Source of the DNA: Bacteroides fragilis
GTDB lineage: Bacteria > Bacteroidota > Bacteroidia > Bacteroidales > Bacteroidaceae
Direction of reading: 5' to 3'
DNA length: 64,000 nt
NCBI RefSeq assembly: GCF_002849695.1
Contig: NZ_CP018937.1
Span: 4,278,001-4,342,000, forward strand
The position numbers and the translations under genes were made by a program. This document shows positions 26,831-35,620 of the stretch, in pieces; the stretch's first letter is position 1, and each line of letters starts with the position of its first letter. Below the pieces are notes generated by a model. The model was not told where the DNA came from. It saw only the letters and a program-made list of their open reading frames with translations, and made no database searches.

Positions 26831-29800
26831 ATGACAAAAAGAACTAACCTGTTTCCGAAGCTCACATGCCCTCGAGAAATGCACTTTTTGAAAATAGCAG
26901 GCATCAGTCTCCTGTTATTCTGCACGACATCACAAGTTGCCGTAGCAGACACTTATGAAACATATGCTGTCACAGCCACACAGCAGAGTAAAACGGAGAA
27001 ACTCACAGGTAAAATAGTCGATGAAAACGGAGAAGCCATTATCGGTGCCTCGGTAAAAGTACAAGGAAGCACTATCGGTACCATCACCAATATGGAAGGA
27101 GAGTTTATGATACCGAATGTCCCTAACAAGGCCGTACTCGAAATCAGCTACATCGGATATAAGCCTTTAGAAGTCGTTGTCGGAAAATCCAAAGACTTAC
27201 GCATCACCATGGAAGAAGACACCAAGACATTAGATGAAGTCATCGTGGTAGGTTATGGCACGACTTCCAAACGTAAAACCACTGCTGCCATTGCCAGTGT
27301 CAACACCGAAGACATCATCAAAGCACCAACGGCAAACATCACCCAAAGCCTGGCGGGACGTGCGCCGGGTCTATTGGTTACAACCAGCGGTGGAGGTCTG
27401 AACAATTTCTCCAGTATCTCTATCCGCGGTGGAGGTACTCCTCTATATGTAATCGACGATGTTATCTCGGAAGAACGCGATTTCCGCAACCTGAATGCTG
27501 AGGATATCGAACAGATCACAATTTTGAAAGACGCCGCTTCTACCGCCGTTTACGGAGCACGTGCCGCCAATGGTATTGTAATGATAGTCACCAAGCAAGG
27601 TAAAGCAGGAAAAATGAGCGTCAATTATAACTTTAACTATAACTGGAGTCAACCTGCCAATATGCCCAATAAACTGGATGCTCACGATGCAGCCTTCTAC
27701 AAGAACATGAGTATGACCAATGATGGATTAGCACCGGCTTATACGGATGCCGAGCTGGAATTGTTCCGTAACGGGTCAGATCCACGAAAGTACCCCAATA
27801 CAGACTGGCAGAAACTCTGTTTGAAGAACTTTGCACCGGAAATGCAGCATACCCTGACCGTTACCGGCGGTAGCGAAAAGATAAAAGCATACACTTCACT
27901 GGGATTCTACGATCAGAAGTCACTCTATAAGTTCGACGTAAACAGCTTCAAACGCTATAACTTCCGTACAAACATTGTAGCGGACTTCAAAGAAATAGGC
28001 TTGAAAGTTACTTCCAGCATCGAAGCTTATAAGACGGACTTAAGATCGCCCAATGCCAAATCAGGAGACAGCTATTATCACACCTGGGGACATATCCAGA
28101 ATAAAGCTCCCTGGGAAATAGCTTATAATCCGAACGGACAGATATTCAACACGCCGGACAACCCATTGCTGGAAATCTCCCCCGAAGCCGGATACACTAA
28201 GAACGAAAACCTCAGTGCCATAGCTAACCTCGCACTGGAATGGAGTGTACCTTATGTACCGGGCTTGCGATTAAAAGCACTGGGTAACTACCGCATCAAC
28301 AACGACAAGTCAAAGAGCTGGAAAAAATCACCTTTAGCATATGACTGGGACGGCAATCCCAACGATCCGGGCAAACCTTCGCTGAGTAAGTCTTACTCAA
28401 ACTGGTCATCGTACACCGTGCAAGGTTTTGCCAATTACGACCGCACTTTCAATCAGGTACACACGATCAGCGCCACAGCCGGTATCGAAGCTTACAAGCT
28501 CTTCACTGACGACTCATCATTATCCCGCGAAGAGTATTTGCTGGATGTAGACCAAATCGGTGCAGGTCCTGTATCTACAGCCAAAAACAGTTCTTCGGAA
28601 GGTGAACAAGCGCGTGCCGGTGTAGTAGCCCGACTGAAATACGACTATGCCAGCAAATATGTGGCTGAAGTTAGTCTCCGTTACGACGGTAGCGACAACT
28701 TCCCCCGAGGCAAACGCTGGGGAACATTCTATGCCGGATCTCTTGCATGGGTCATCTCGGAAGAAAGTTTCTGGAAGACATTAAAGGACCGTCATATTTT
28801 CGATCAGTTCAAAGTGAGAGCTTCTTATGGCGAGATCGGTTCAGACGCCATCGGACGCTATGCCTACCTCCAATCATACGGACTAAATGATCGTGGTTAC
28901 CTGCTGAACGGAAGCTGGTATCCGGGATTTTCCGAAGGCGCTCTGGTAAGCAAAGATATTACGTGGTACACCACCCGTGACTTCAATATCGGCTTCGACT
29001 TCGGATCACTCAACAATCGTCTTTCTGGTTCTGTAGACTATTTCCGCAAAAGTACCAAAGGTTATCTGACCTCTCCGTCAGCAGTAGCTTATACTGACCC
29101 GTTGGGTATCGCATTACCCAAAGTAAAGTCAAACGGTGAATTCATCCGCCAAGGTGCTGAGTTTATTCTGCAATGGAAAGAGAAGAGAGGTGATTTCGAA
29201 TACACTCTTTCGGGTAACTTTACTTACTTCGATCAATACTGGAATATCAACCCGAATGAAGCGGAGACAGATACCAAGAACCCATACAAACGCACGACTC
29301 AAGCCAAAGGATATTGGGGTATCGGATACGACTGTCTGGGCTATTACCAGAATCAGGAAGATATAATGAACTCACCTAAAAGGCAGAGTTCCACCAACCT
29401 GGGTGCAGGAGACCTAAAATACAATGACTTCAACGGTGACGGTATCATTGATGGTTCCGACCAACACCGTATCGGTAAAAATAGTATGCCTCGCGGTCAA
29501 TATGGTTTCAGTGCCGACTTGAACTATAAGGGTTGGTTCATGAACATGCTGTGGCAGGGAGCCACTCCCGCCGATCTCTACATGGGTGGTATGATTCAGG
29601 GAAGTCAAAGCGGCAGCGGCTATCCCCCTGTTATCTATGACTTCCAGACCGATGTATGGACTCCGAATAATACGGGAGCCCGCTATCCACGTTTGAGAAG
29701 TACGGCAAGCTACAATGGCAGTAACAACTACGGCAGTTCGGACTTCTGGCTGATCAACACAGGTTATCTTCGTCTGAAGACACTATCCATCGGTTACGAT

Positions 29801-29986
29801 TTCAAACATAAATTACTGAAAAGAGTAGCATGGATGAATAAATGCAACGTTTCTCTGAATGGTTATAACTTATTGACTTTCAGTAAAGCGAATAAGTTCG
29901 ATATCGACCCGGAAATCGGTGACGGAAACCTTTATACCTATCCGGTTTCAAGAGTATACTCCATCAGTGTCAATGTAGGATTCTAA
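26831..29986 (+). CDS. SusC-family TonB-dependent outer-membrane transporter
   Basis: Imports oligosaccharides across the outer membrane with its SusD lid. 1051 residues. An N-terminal extension M-T-K-R-T-N-L-F-P-K precedes the signal hydrophobic stretch (about 18-37, ending A-V-A-D). A carboxypeptidase-D-like domain (about 57-135) starts G-K-I-V-D-E-N-G-E. Then the TonB box region V-I-V-V-G-Y-G, the plug with S-I-R-G-G-G-T-P-L-Y-V-I-D-D and A-A-S-T-A-V-Y-G-A-R-A-A-N-G, and a barrel ending S-V-N-V-G-F. It heads a PUL with GH110 and GH95 downstream, so blood-group or mucin glycan fragments are the likely cargo. Probably controlled by the invertible segment upstream. Confidence 0.95.
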   Translation: MTKRTNLFPKLTCPREMHFLKIAGISLLLFCTTSQVAVADTYETYAVTATQQSKTEKLTGKIVDENGEAIIGASVKVQGSTIGTITNMEGEFMIPNVPNKAVLEISYIGYKPLEVVVGKSKDLRITMEEDTKTLDEVIVVGYGTTSKRKTTAAIASVNTEDIIKAPTANITQSLAGRAPGLLVTTSGGGLNNFSSISIRGGGTPLYVIDDVISEERDFRNLNAEDIEQITILKDAASTAVYGARAANGIVMIVTKQGKAGKMSVNYNFNYNWSQPANMPNKLDAHDAAFYKNMSMTNDGLAPAYTDAELELFRNGSDPRKYPNTDWQKLCLKNFAPEMQHTLTVTGGSEKIKAYTSLGFYDQKSLYKFDVNSFKRYNFRTNIVADFKEIGLKVTSSIEAYKTDLRSPNAKSGDSYYHTWGHIQNKAPWEIAYNPNGQIFNTPDNPLLEISPEAGYTKNENLSAIANLALEWSVPYVPGLRLKALGNYRINNDKSKSWKKSPLAYDWDGNPNDPGKPSLSKSYSNWSSYTVQGFANYDRTFNQVHTISATAGIEAYKLFTDDSSLSREEYLLDVDQIGAGPVSTAKNSSSEGEQARAGVVARLKYDYASKYVAEVSLRYDGSDNFPRGKRWGTFYAGSLAWVISEESFWKTLKDRHIFDQFKVRASYGEIGSDAIGRYAYLQSYGLNDRGYLLNGSWYPGFSEGALVSKDITWYTTRDFNIGFDFGSLNNRLSGSVDYFRKSTKGYLTSPSAVAYTDPLGIALPKVKSNGEFIRQGAEFILQWKEKRGDFEYTLSGNFTYFDQYWNINPNEAETDTKNPYKRTTQAKGYWGIGYDCLGYYQNQEDIMNSPKRQSSTNLGAGDLKYNDFNGDGIIDGSDQHRIGKNSMPRGQYGFSADLNYKGWFMNMLWQGATPADLYMGGMIQGSQSGSGYPPVIYDFQTDVWTPNNTGARYPRLRSTASYNGSNNYGSSDFWLINTGYLRLKTLSIGYDFKHKLLKRVAWMNKCNVSLNGYNLLTFSKANKFDIDPEIGDGNLYTYPVSRVYSISVNVGF

Positions 29987-30014
29987 TAATATGAACTTAA
30001 AAAGAAGACAATAT

Positions 30015-31868
30015 ATGAAATTCATAAAATATATCACTCCCGCGCTCTTTTGCGCAGCACTGACACTCCAGAGCTGTGAACACTTCCTGGATACGAAGCC
30101 CATGGAATCTTATTCGGAAGACCTTGTCTGGAGTCTGAAATCAACAGCGGACGCCTTTGTATTGCAAACTTACAACAACGTCCTGCCATTCTACCACGAT
30201 ATCCGTACCGAAGAGCAATGGACTCTAAACTCGGTCATGCGGCAAAATTGCCCGAATGAAGCCAGAGACCTTATGAACCGCGACTGGGGATGGGGATTCA
30301 ACCAGTTCGGTACCATCCGCCGATGCAATCTGATCATCGAAAAATCGCAAGCGTCTACAGGCCTGTCCGATGCTGATAAAAAAGCACTGGTAGCCGAAGG
30401 AAAAATGCTGCGTGCCATGACCTATTATTACATTGCCAAACATTGCGGACGCGTAATCTGGGTTGACCATGTACTGGCAGAAACCGATGAATTCAATCTG
30501 CCTCTTACAGAATCTATCGACAAAACATACGATTTGATTCTGAAAGATATAGACGATGCCATCGCAGGATTGCCCGAATCATCCTTGCAGGGACGTATCA
30601 ATGCCAATGCCGCACGTGCGTTGAAATCAGAAGTCTGTTTAACGGCAGCTGCCTACAGCACAGACGACACACGTAAAAAGTCACTCTTTGAGCAAACTGT
30701 AGCTGCTGTAGACGGTATACAAGGATACACACTGGACAGCAATTATGGCAGCATGTTCAATCAGGATGGCGCCAAAACTTCTCCCGAAATCATCCTGGCA
30801 CGATATTATAGCAAAGATAACACAAATGGTGCAGGAACACTTATGCAGGAGATGCTGCCTAACCAAAGCAACAAGCGCTTGGAGGACTACGGAGGACGTC
30901 CGTTCTTTAATCAGGATCTGGTGTTTGAATGCTGGCTGGAACACTCGCCTTCTCAAAACCTGGTAGACGATTATTTAGTAATTGACCAGACCACCAACCA
31001 AGGTGTGAAATGGAACAAGTCGACACAGTTTCTGAACAATACAACCGCGTTATCCAATGCCGATGTAGCCGACATGGTCGTAGATGCCAAAGAACTGGAC
31101 GCCAGCAGTCTGGCATACAGGACAAACAGCAGTGATCCCAATGTACAGATCAACGATTTTATCTACAAAAACCGCGACCAGCGCTTCTACCACTCCATCC
31201 AGTATGATTCATGTATGTTCTACAATGAACTGATTACCCTCCACAAGGGAGGAAACCTACACAGAACAGCTGTAGACGGTAAAACACCGGGCAACGGATA
31301 TATCCCTATAACAAACTACATCTGGCGCAAATATATCTATATCAATGCCGAGCGTATTTTTTGGAACAATCCGACGGATTACCATTATGTCATCTTCCGC
31401 TATGGCCGCGCGTTGCTGAATAAAGCCGAAGCGTTGCTCGGACTGGCCAAATACGATGCATCGAAAGTGAGCAGTGCGGTAGCTACATTCAACCAGACGC
31501 GTACCACTCATGGCAATCTTCCTCCTTCTATTGCCACTTCACTGGCTGACGCATGGAACGATTACAAGATTGAACGTCATGTAGACTTAGCTTTGGAGGG
31601 TGATTATTACTGGAGCTTGTTGCGTTGGGGCATGTACGGAGGAGAAGCCAACCACGGAAAGCCTGCGGGAGACATTATTCCTGAACTGAGCTCACCGGCA
31701 ACGTTTATTGAAATCAGCCAGGACAGACACCGCATGTTTGTAGGTACCGTAGGTTACACCAACGCCGACCGTACATTCTCTAAGAAACGTTACCTGTTCC
31801 CGATTACACAAAGCATTATCAATGCCAACTCTGCCATCAATGACAGTGACCAGAACCCAGGATGGTAA
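30015..31868 (+). CDS. SusD-family glycan-binding lipoprotein
   Basis: Surface lipoprotein that caps the SusC pore and binds glycan. The ATG at 30015 is preferred (617 residues) because it gives a clean lipoprotein signal M-K-F-I-K-Y-I-T ... L-Q-S-C; an in-frame ATG 8 codons upstream (29991) only adds charged residues. After the Cys comes E-H-F-L-D-T-K-P-M-E-S, the usual SusD start. TPR-like helices carry R-C-N-L-I-I-E-K and A-E-G-K-M-L-R-A-M-T-Y-Y. The C-terminal part has R-H-V-D-L-A-L-E-G-D-Y-Y-W-S-L-L-R-W and ends with Q-N-P-G-W. Immediately after susC; co-transcribed. Confidence 0.94.
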   Translation: MKFIKYITPALFCAALTLQSCEHFLDTKPMESYSEDLVWSLKSTADAFVLQTYNNVLPFYHDIRTEEQWTLNSVMRQNCPNEARDLMNRDWGWGFNQFGTIRRCNLIIEKSQASTGLSDADKKALVAEGKMLRAMTYYYIAKHCGRVIWVDHVLAETDEFNLPLTESIDKTYDLILKDIDDAIAGLPESSLQGRINANAARALKSEVCLTAAAYSTDDTRKKSLFEQTVAAVDGIQGYTLDSNYGSMFNQDGAKTSPEIILARYYSKDNTNGAGTLMQEMLPNQSNKRLEDYGGRPFFNQDLVFECWLEHSPSQNLVDDYLVIDQTTNQGVKWNKSTQFLNNTTALSNADVADMVVDAKELDASSLAYRTNSSDPNVQINDFIYKNRDQRFYHSIQYDSCMFYNELITLHKGGNLHRTAVDGKTPGNGYIPITNYIWRKYIYINAERIFWNNPTDYHYVIFRYGRALLNKAEALLGLAKYDASKVSSAVATFNQTRTTHGNLPPSIATSLADAWNDYKIERHVDLALEGDYYWSLLRWGMYGGEANHGKPAGDIIPELSSPATFIEISQDRHRMFVGTVGYTNADRTFSKKRYLFPITQSIINANSAINDSDQNPGW

Positions 31869-31904
31869 ACGTAGTATTTCATTAATAAACTAAAGAAAAG
31901 TAAT

Positions 31905-32381
31905 ATGAAGAGAATCAAATTATCAGATACGAAATGGCTCATGTTGCTATTGATGTGTATGCCACTCATCGCTTCATGCAGTAAAGAAGACCTGCCCGCC
32001 TACGAAGAGGCGGAAATAACCAAAGTAGGCGCTTACCACCGCTTCTACTCCGGTGATAAGGATGCCCTCACCGGAGAAAACATTGTGGCTGAAAAGGAAT
32101 TGGACCGTACAAACGACATTGACTCCGACAACGGAATTGCTACAGCCGTATTTACAATTCCTGCCGCAGGAGGCAAATTTACAGAGGCCGAACGCGCCAA
32201 GGTATCATTGAACAACCTCGTAGTTTACGTCAATATATCTACCGCTGCACGTGTCACCCCATTGGACGGTTCACCTAAGTTCGGTGTACCTGCCGATTGG
32301 ACCCAAGAGCATAAATATAGCGTAATGGCTGCTGACGGTACAAAGAAAATCTGGACCATAAAAGTTAGTCTTAATAAATAG
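31905..32381 (+). CDS. small PUL lipoprotein with a DUF5018-like domain
   Basis: A 158-residue lipoprotein: signal with C-M-P-L-I-A-S-C lipobox (Cys25). The C-terminal half ends K-Y-S-V-M-A-A-D-G-T-K-K-I-W-T-I-K-V, a pattern of DUF5018-like Bacteroides surface proteins. Being third in the susC-susD operon, it is likely a surface glycan-binding or accessory protein, although it is short for one: binding domains usually add another 200 or more residues. A terminator follows, so transcription of the enzymes downstream may be partly separate. Confidence 0.7.
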   Translation: MKRIKLSDTKWLMLLLMCMPLIASCSKEDLPAYEEAEITKVGAYHRFYSGDKDALTGENIVAEKELDRTNDIDSDNGIATAVFTIPAAGGKFTEAERAKVSLNNLVVYVNISTAARVTPLDGSPKFGVPADWTQEHKYSVMAADGTKKIWTIKVSLNK

Positions 32382-32453
32382 TCCACATGATTATGGCTTA
32401 TAAAAGTCACAGATTTCAATAGGTAAGTATTGCTTAATTATTAAATGTTTTTT

Positions 32454-32510
32454 AAAGCCGTTGGTGAACGCGTTTATGAGAATAAATCGTAATCCAACGG
32501 CTTTTATCTA
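32454..32510 (+). terminator. terminator between the lipoprotein and the GH110 gene
   Basis: AAAGCCGTTGG (32454-32464) / CCAACGGCTTT (32494-32504), 29-base loop, then a short T/A-rich stretch. Splits the PUL into a transport part and an enzyme part. A weak TACTTTTA-like box at about 32547-32554 may start the enzyme part. Confidence 0.75.
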
Positions 32511-32617
32511 ACTCCTCACCGATCTCTAATTCAGAAAAATTATATACTTTTAGATCCCTCAATAGTTTTAGTCACTGATCTTATTAAATAATATATAAAA
32601 ACGAGAGATTAAATACC

Positions 32618-34435
32618 ATGAAAAAGTATCTGCACATCTTATCCGCATTTTCTTTGCTTTGCGCTACCGCCTATGCGCAACAGAAAGATACCATCTACAT
32701 CACCGATTTCGGAGCAACCCCGTACTCGTACGAAAACTGCGTTACGCAAATACAGGCGGCTATTGATGAATGTAAACGTACAGGAGCCAAGGTGCTTTCA
32801 CTCCCCAACGGACGCTATGACATCTGGCCCGAAGGGGCTACCCGCAAAGAATACTTCATTTCAAATACATCGACAGAACAGGAATGCCCTTCGAAAGTAA
32901 AGACTGTGGGACTGATGCTGGACAAAATCAATGACCTGACCATCGAAGGAAACGGAGCCACACTGATGTATCATGGAAAGATGACAACCCTTGCTCTGGA
33001 GCATTGTAGCCACATAAGAATCAACAACCTGCATATCGACTTTGAACGGCCGGCAGGTTCTGAGGTTCAATATAAGAAAGTAACCGAAGGAGAAACAGAA
33101 GTATCCGTACACCCCGACACACGCTATGAGATCGTAAATGGAAAAATCAACCTGTATGGCGAAGGATGGCGTTCAAACAAGAATCATTGCATCGAATACA
33201 ACCCGGATACGGAATCTTTCACATACAGCCAAGGATGGAAAATACTGGCAAACTCTGCCGCCCAAGAGATTTCTCCCGGAATCATTCGTTTTACAACCCC
33301 GGCAGGATTCACGCCTAAAGTGGGAAATACGCTGACCATTCGTGATATAATCCGTGACCAGGTAGGGCTTTTCATACTCGAAAGCAAAGACATTACACTA
33401 AGCAGAGTGCAAATGCATTATATGCATGGGTTAGGCATCGTCAGCCAGTATACCGAGAATGTAACGATGGACAGAGTCAGGTGTGCCCCCCGCCCGGGAA
33501 GCGGCAGGCTACTGGCAGCCTCAGCAGACATGATGCACTTTTCAGGATGCAAAGGAAAAATTCTTATCGATAGCTGTTATTTTGCCGGAGCGCAAGACGA
33601 TCCGGTAAATGTGCACGGGACCAATCTGAGAGCCATTGAAAAAGTAGATGCGCAAACACTCAGATTACGATTTATGCACGGACAAAGCTATGGGTTCAAC
33701 GCTTATTTCAAGGGAGACACAGTGGCTTTTGTCAGGGCGGCTACCATGGAACGCTTTGCCCGGGCAACAGTCCGGAATGTAGCACGAATATCAGACAGGA
33801 TATTGGAAGTTCGCTTTGACCGGGATATACCGACAAGTATGGAACTCAACCATGATTGTATAGAAAACATGACTTGCACGCCGGAAGTGGAGATACGTAA
33901 CAGTTACTTTACACGAACCAGTACAAGAGGTACTTTGGTTACTACTCCAAGAAAAGTAGTGATAGAGAACAATACGTACTACAAAACAGGAATGAGTGCT
34001 ATCCTGATCGAAGCTGATGCCGAGGGATGGTATGAATCGGGACCGGTAAAAGATGTATGGATCAAAGGGAATACTTTCATAGACTGTGCCTACAACGGAG
34101 GTCCGGGGCATGCCGTCATCGCCATACATCCTTCCAACAAAATCGTTGATGCCTCGCATCCGGTTCATCAGAACATCCGTATCGAGAACAATACTTTCAA
34201 GACATTCGATTGTCCGGTACTCTATGCCAAAAGTACGGCAGGACTCTTATTCAGGAATAACACCATTACCCGTACACGAACCTTCCCCGCCACATCCGGC
34301 AACCCGTATACCTTCTATCTGAACGGCTGCAAAAATGCAGTGATAGAAAGCACCGTGTTCGAAGGAGAAGTGTTGGGGCGGAACATAAAAACAGAAAACA
34401 TGAAAAGAAACCATCTGAAAACAACGCTTAAATAA
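32618..34435 (+). CDS. glaA: alpha-1,3-galactosidase, GH110 family
   Basis: Releases terminal alpha-1,3-linked galactose, the determinant of blood-group B, by an inverting mechanism. 605 residues. Signal peptide 1-20 (A-Y-A-Q). A right-handed parallel beta-helix fold follows, starting I-T-D-F-G-A and with repeats such as I-E-N-N-T-Y-Y. A-Q-D-D-P-V-N-V-H-G at about residue 324 contains the paired Asp expected at the active site of GH110. The sequence resembles the GlaA type I remember from B. fragilis more than GlaB; that assignment is from memory. It is secreted or periplasmic. 12 bases separate it from the next gene. Confidence 0.85.
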   Translation: MKKYLHILSAFSLLCATAYAQQKDTIYITDFGATPYSYENCVTQIQAAIDECKRTGAKVLSLPNGRYDIWPEGATRKEYFISNTSTEQECPSKVKTVGLMLDKINDLTIEGNGATLMYHGKMTTLALEHCSHIRINNLHIDFERPAGSEVQYKKVTEGETEVSVHPDTRYEIVNGKINLYGEGWRSNKNHCIEYNPDTESFTYSQGWKILANSAAQEISPGIIRFTTPAGFTPKVGNTLTIRDIIRDQVGLFILESKDITLSRVQMHYMHGLGIVSQYTENVTMDRVRCAPRPGSGRLLAASADMMHFSGCKGKILIDSCYFAGAQDDPVNVHGTNLRAIEKVDAQTLRLRFMHGQSYGFNAYFKGDTVAFVRAATMERFARATVRNVARISDRILEVRFDRDIPTSMELNHDCIENMTCTPEVEIRNSYFTRTSTRGTLVTTPRKVVIENNTYYKTGMSAILIEADAEGWYESGPVKDVWIKGNTFIDCAYNGGPGHAVIAIHPSNKIVDASHPVHQNIRIENNTFKTFDCPVLYAKSTAGLLFRNNTITRTRTFPATSGNPYTFYLNGCKNAVIESTVFEGEVLGRNIKTENMKRNHLKTTLK

Positions 34436-34447
34436 CCCACCCGACTT

Positions 34448-35575
34448 ATGAACAAACCTTTATCGAACACCCCGCCCCGCTTGGCGTCACTGGACATTCT
34501 GCGAGGATTCGACCTCTTTCTACTCGTCTTTTTCCAACCGGTGTTATGGGCATTGGCACACCAACTCAACACTCCCTGGCTGAACAGTATCCTTTTTCAG
34601 TTCGATCATGAAGTGTGGGAAGGGTTCCGCTTCTGGGATCTGGTGATGCCCCTTTTCCTCTTCATGACAGGAGCTTCCATGCCCTTCTCTTTCTCGAAGT
34701 TTAAAGACGATCCGGATAAGGGTCCCATCTACCGTAAAATCATCAGGCGTTTCATCCTGTTGTTTATTTTCGGAATGATTGTACAAGGCAATCTGTTGGG
34801 CCTCAACCCCAAATACTTGTATCTATATTCCAATACCCTGCAAGCCATTGCCACAGGCTATCTGATTGCAGCCATCATCCTGTTGCATTGCAGCTTCCGC
34901 CGGCAACTGATCGTTACTGCCCTGCTATTATTAATCTACTGGGCCCCAATGACCTTGCTGGGGGACTTTACACCGGAAGGAAACTTTGCCGAAAAGATAG
35001 ACAAGCTGGTATTGGGACGTTTCCGTGACGGGGTATATTGGAATGAAGACGGTACCTGGAACTTCTCTCCGCATTATAACTACACCTGGATATGGAGCAG
35101 CCTCACCTTCGGAGCTACCGTAATGCTGGGTACTTTTGCCGGAAAGATAATGAAAGCCGGTAAAGATAACCGCCGGAAAGTAGTACGGACATTGCTGGTG
35201 GTCGGCATAGCCCTGGTGGCTTTCTCGCTGGTATGGAGTCTGCAAATGCCGATCATCAAACGGCTGTGGACAAGCAGCATGACACTTTTCTCAGGAGGAC
35301 TTTGCTTTCTGCTGATGGGTGCCTTCTATTACTGGATAGACTATAAAGGACACAGCCGCGGACTGAACTGGCTGAAAATATATGGAATGAACTCAATTAC
35401 AGCCTATATTTTAGGGGAGGTGGTCAACTTCCGCTGCATAGCAGCATCTGTCAGTTACGGATTAGAGCAATACCTGGGCGGTTATTATCCGGTATGGCTC
35501 AGCTTTGCCAATTATCTGATTGTATTTCTTATTCTGAGGATCATGTATAAACAGAAGATATTCCTGAAGATCTAA
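34448..35575 (+). CDS. multi-pass acyltransferase-like membrane protein (COG4299/DUF5009)
   Basis: 375 residues with about ten hydrophobic helices. It begins R-L-A-S-L-D-I-L-R-G-F-D, the signature of the family related to heparan-alpha-glucosaminide N-acetyltransferase (HGSNAT). Those proteins move acetyl groups across a membrane to amino sugars. L-V-M-P-L-F-L-F-M-T-G-A-S-M-P-F and F-I-L-L-F-I-F-G-M follow. The expected conserved His could not be placed with certainty. Located 12 bases after GH110 and 45 before the GH-like gene, so part of the enzyme operon; it could modify glucosamine-containing products of host glycans. Substrate not known. Confidence 0.75.
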   Translation: MNKPLSNTPPRLASLDILRGFDLFLLVFFQPVLWALAHQLNTPWLNSILFQFDHEVWEGFRFWDLVMPLFLFMTGASMPFSFSKFKDDPDKGPIYRKIIRRFILLFIFGMIVQGNLLGLNPKYLYLYSNTLQAIATGYLIAAIILLHCSFRRQLIVTALLLLIYWAPMTLLGDFTPEGNFAEKIDKLVLGRFRDGVYWNEDGTWNFSPHYNYTWIWSSLTFGATVMLGTFAGKIMKAGKDNRRKVVRTLLVVGIALVAFSLVWSLQMPIIKRLWTSSMTLFSGGLCFLLMGAFYYWIDYKGHSRGLNWLKIYGMNSITAYILGEVVNFRCIAASVSYGLEQYLGGYYPVWLSFANYLIVFLILRIMYKQKIFLKI

Positions 35576-35620
35576 TCACATACAAACAGACAGAGCGTTT
35601 AACAAACAATCTTTATAAGT

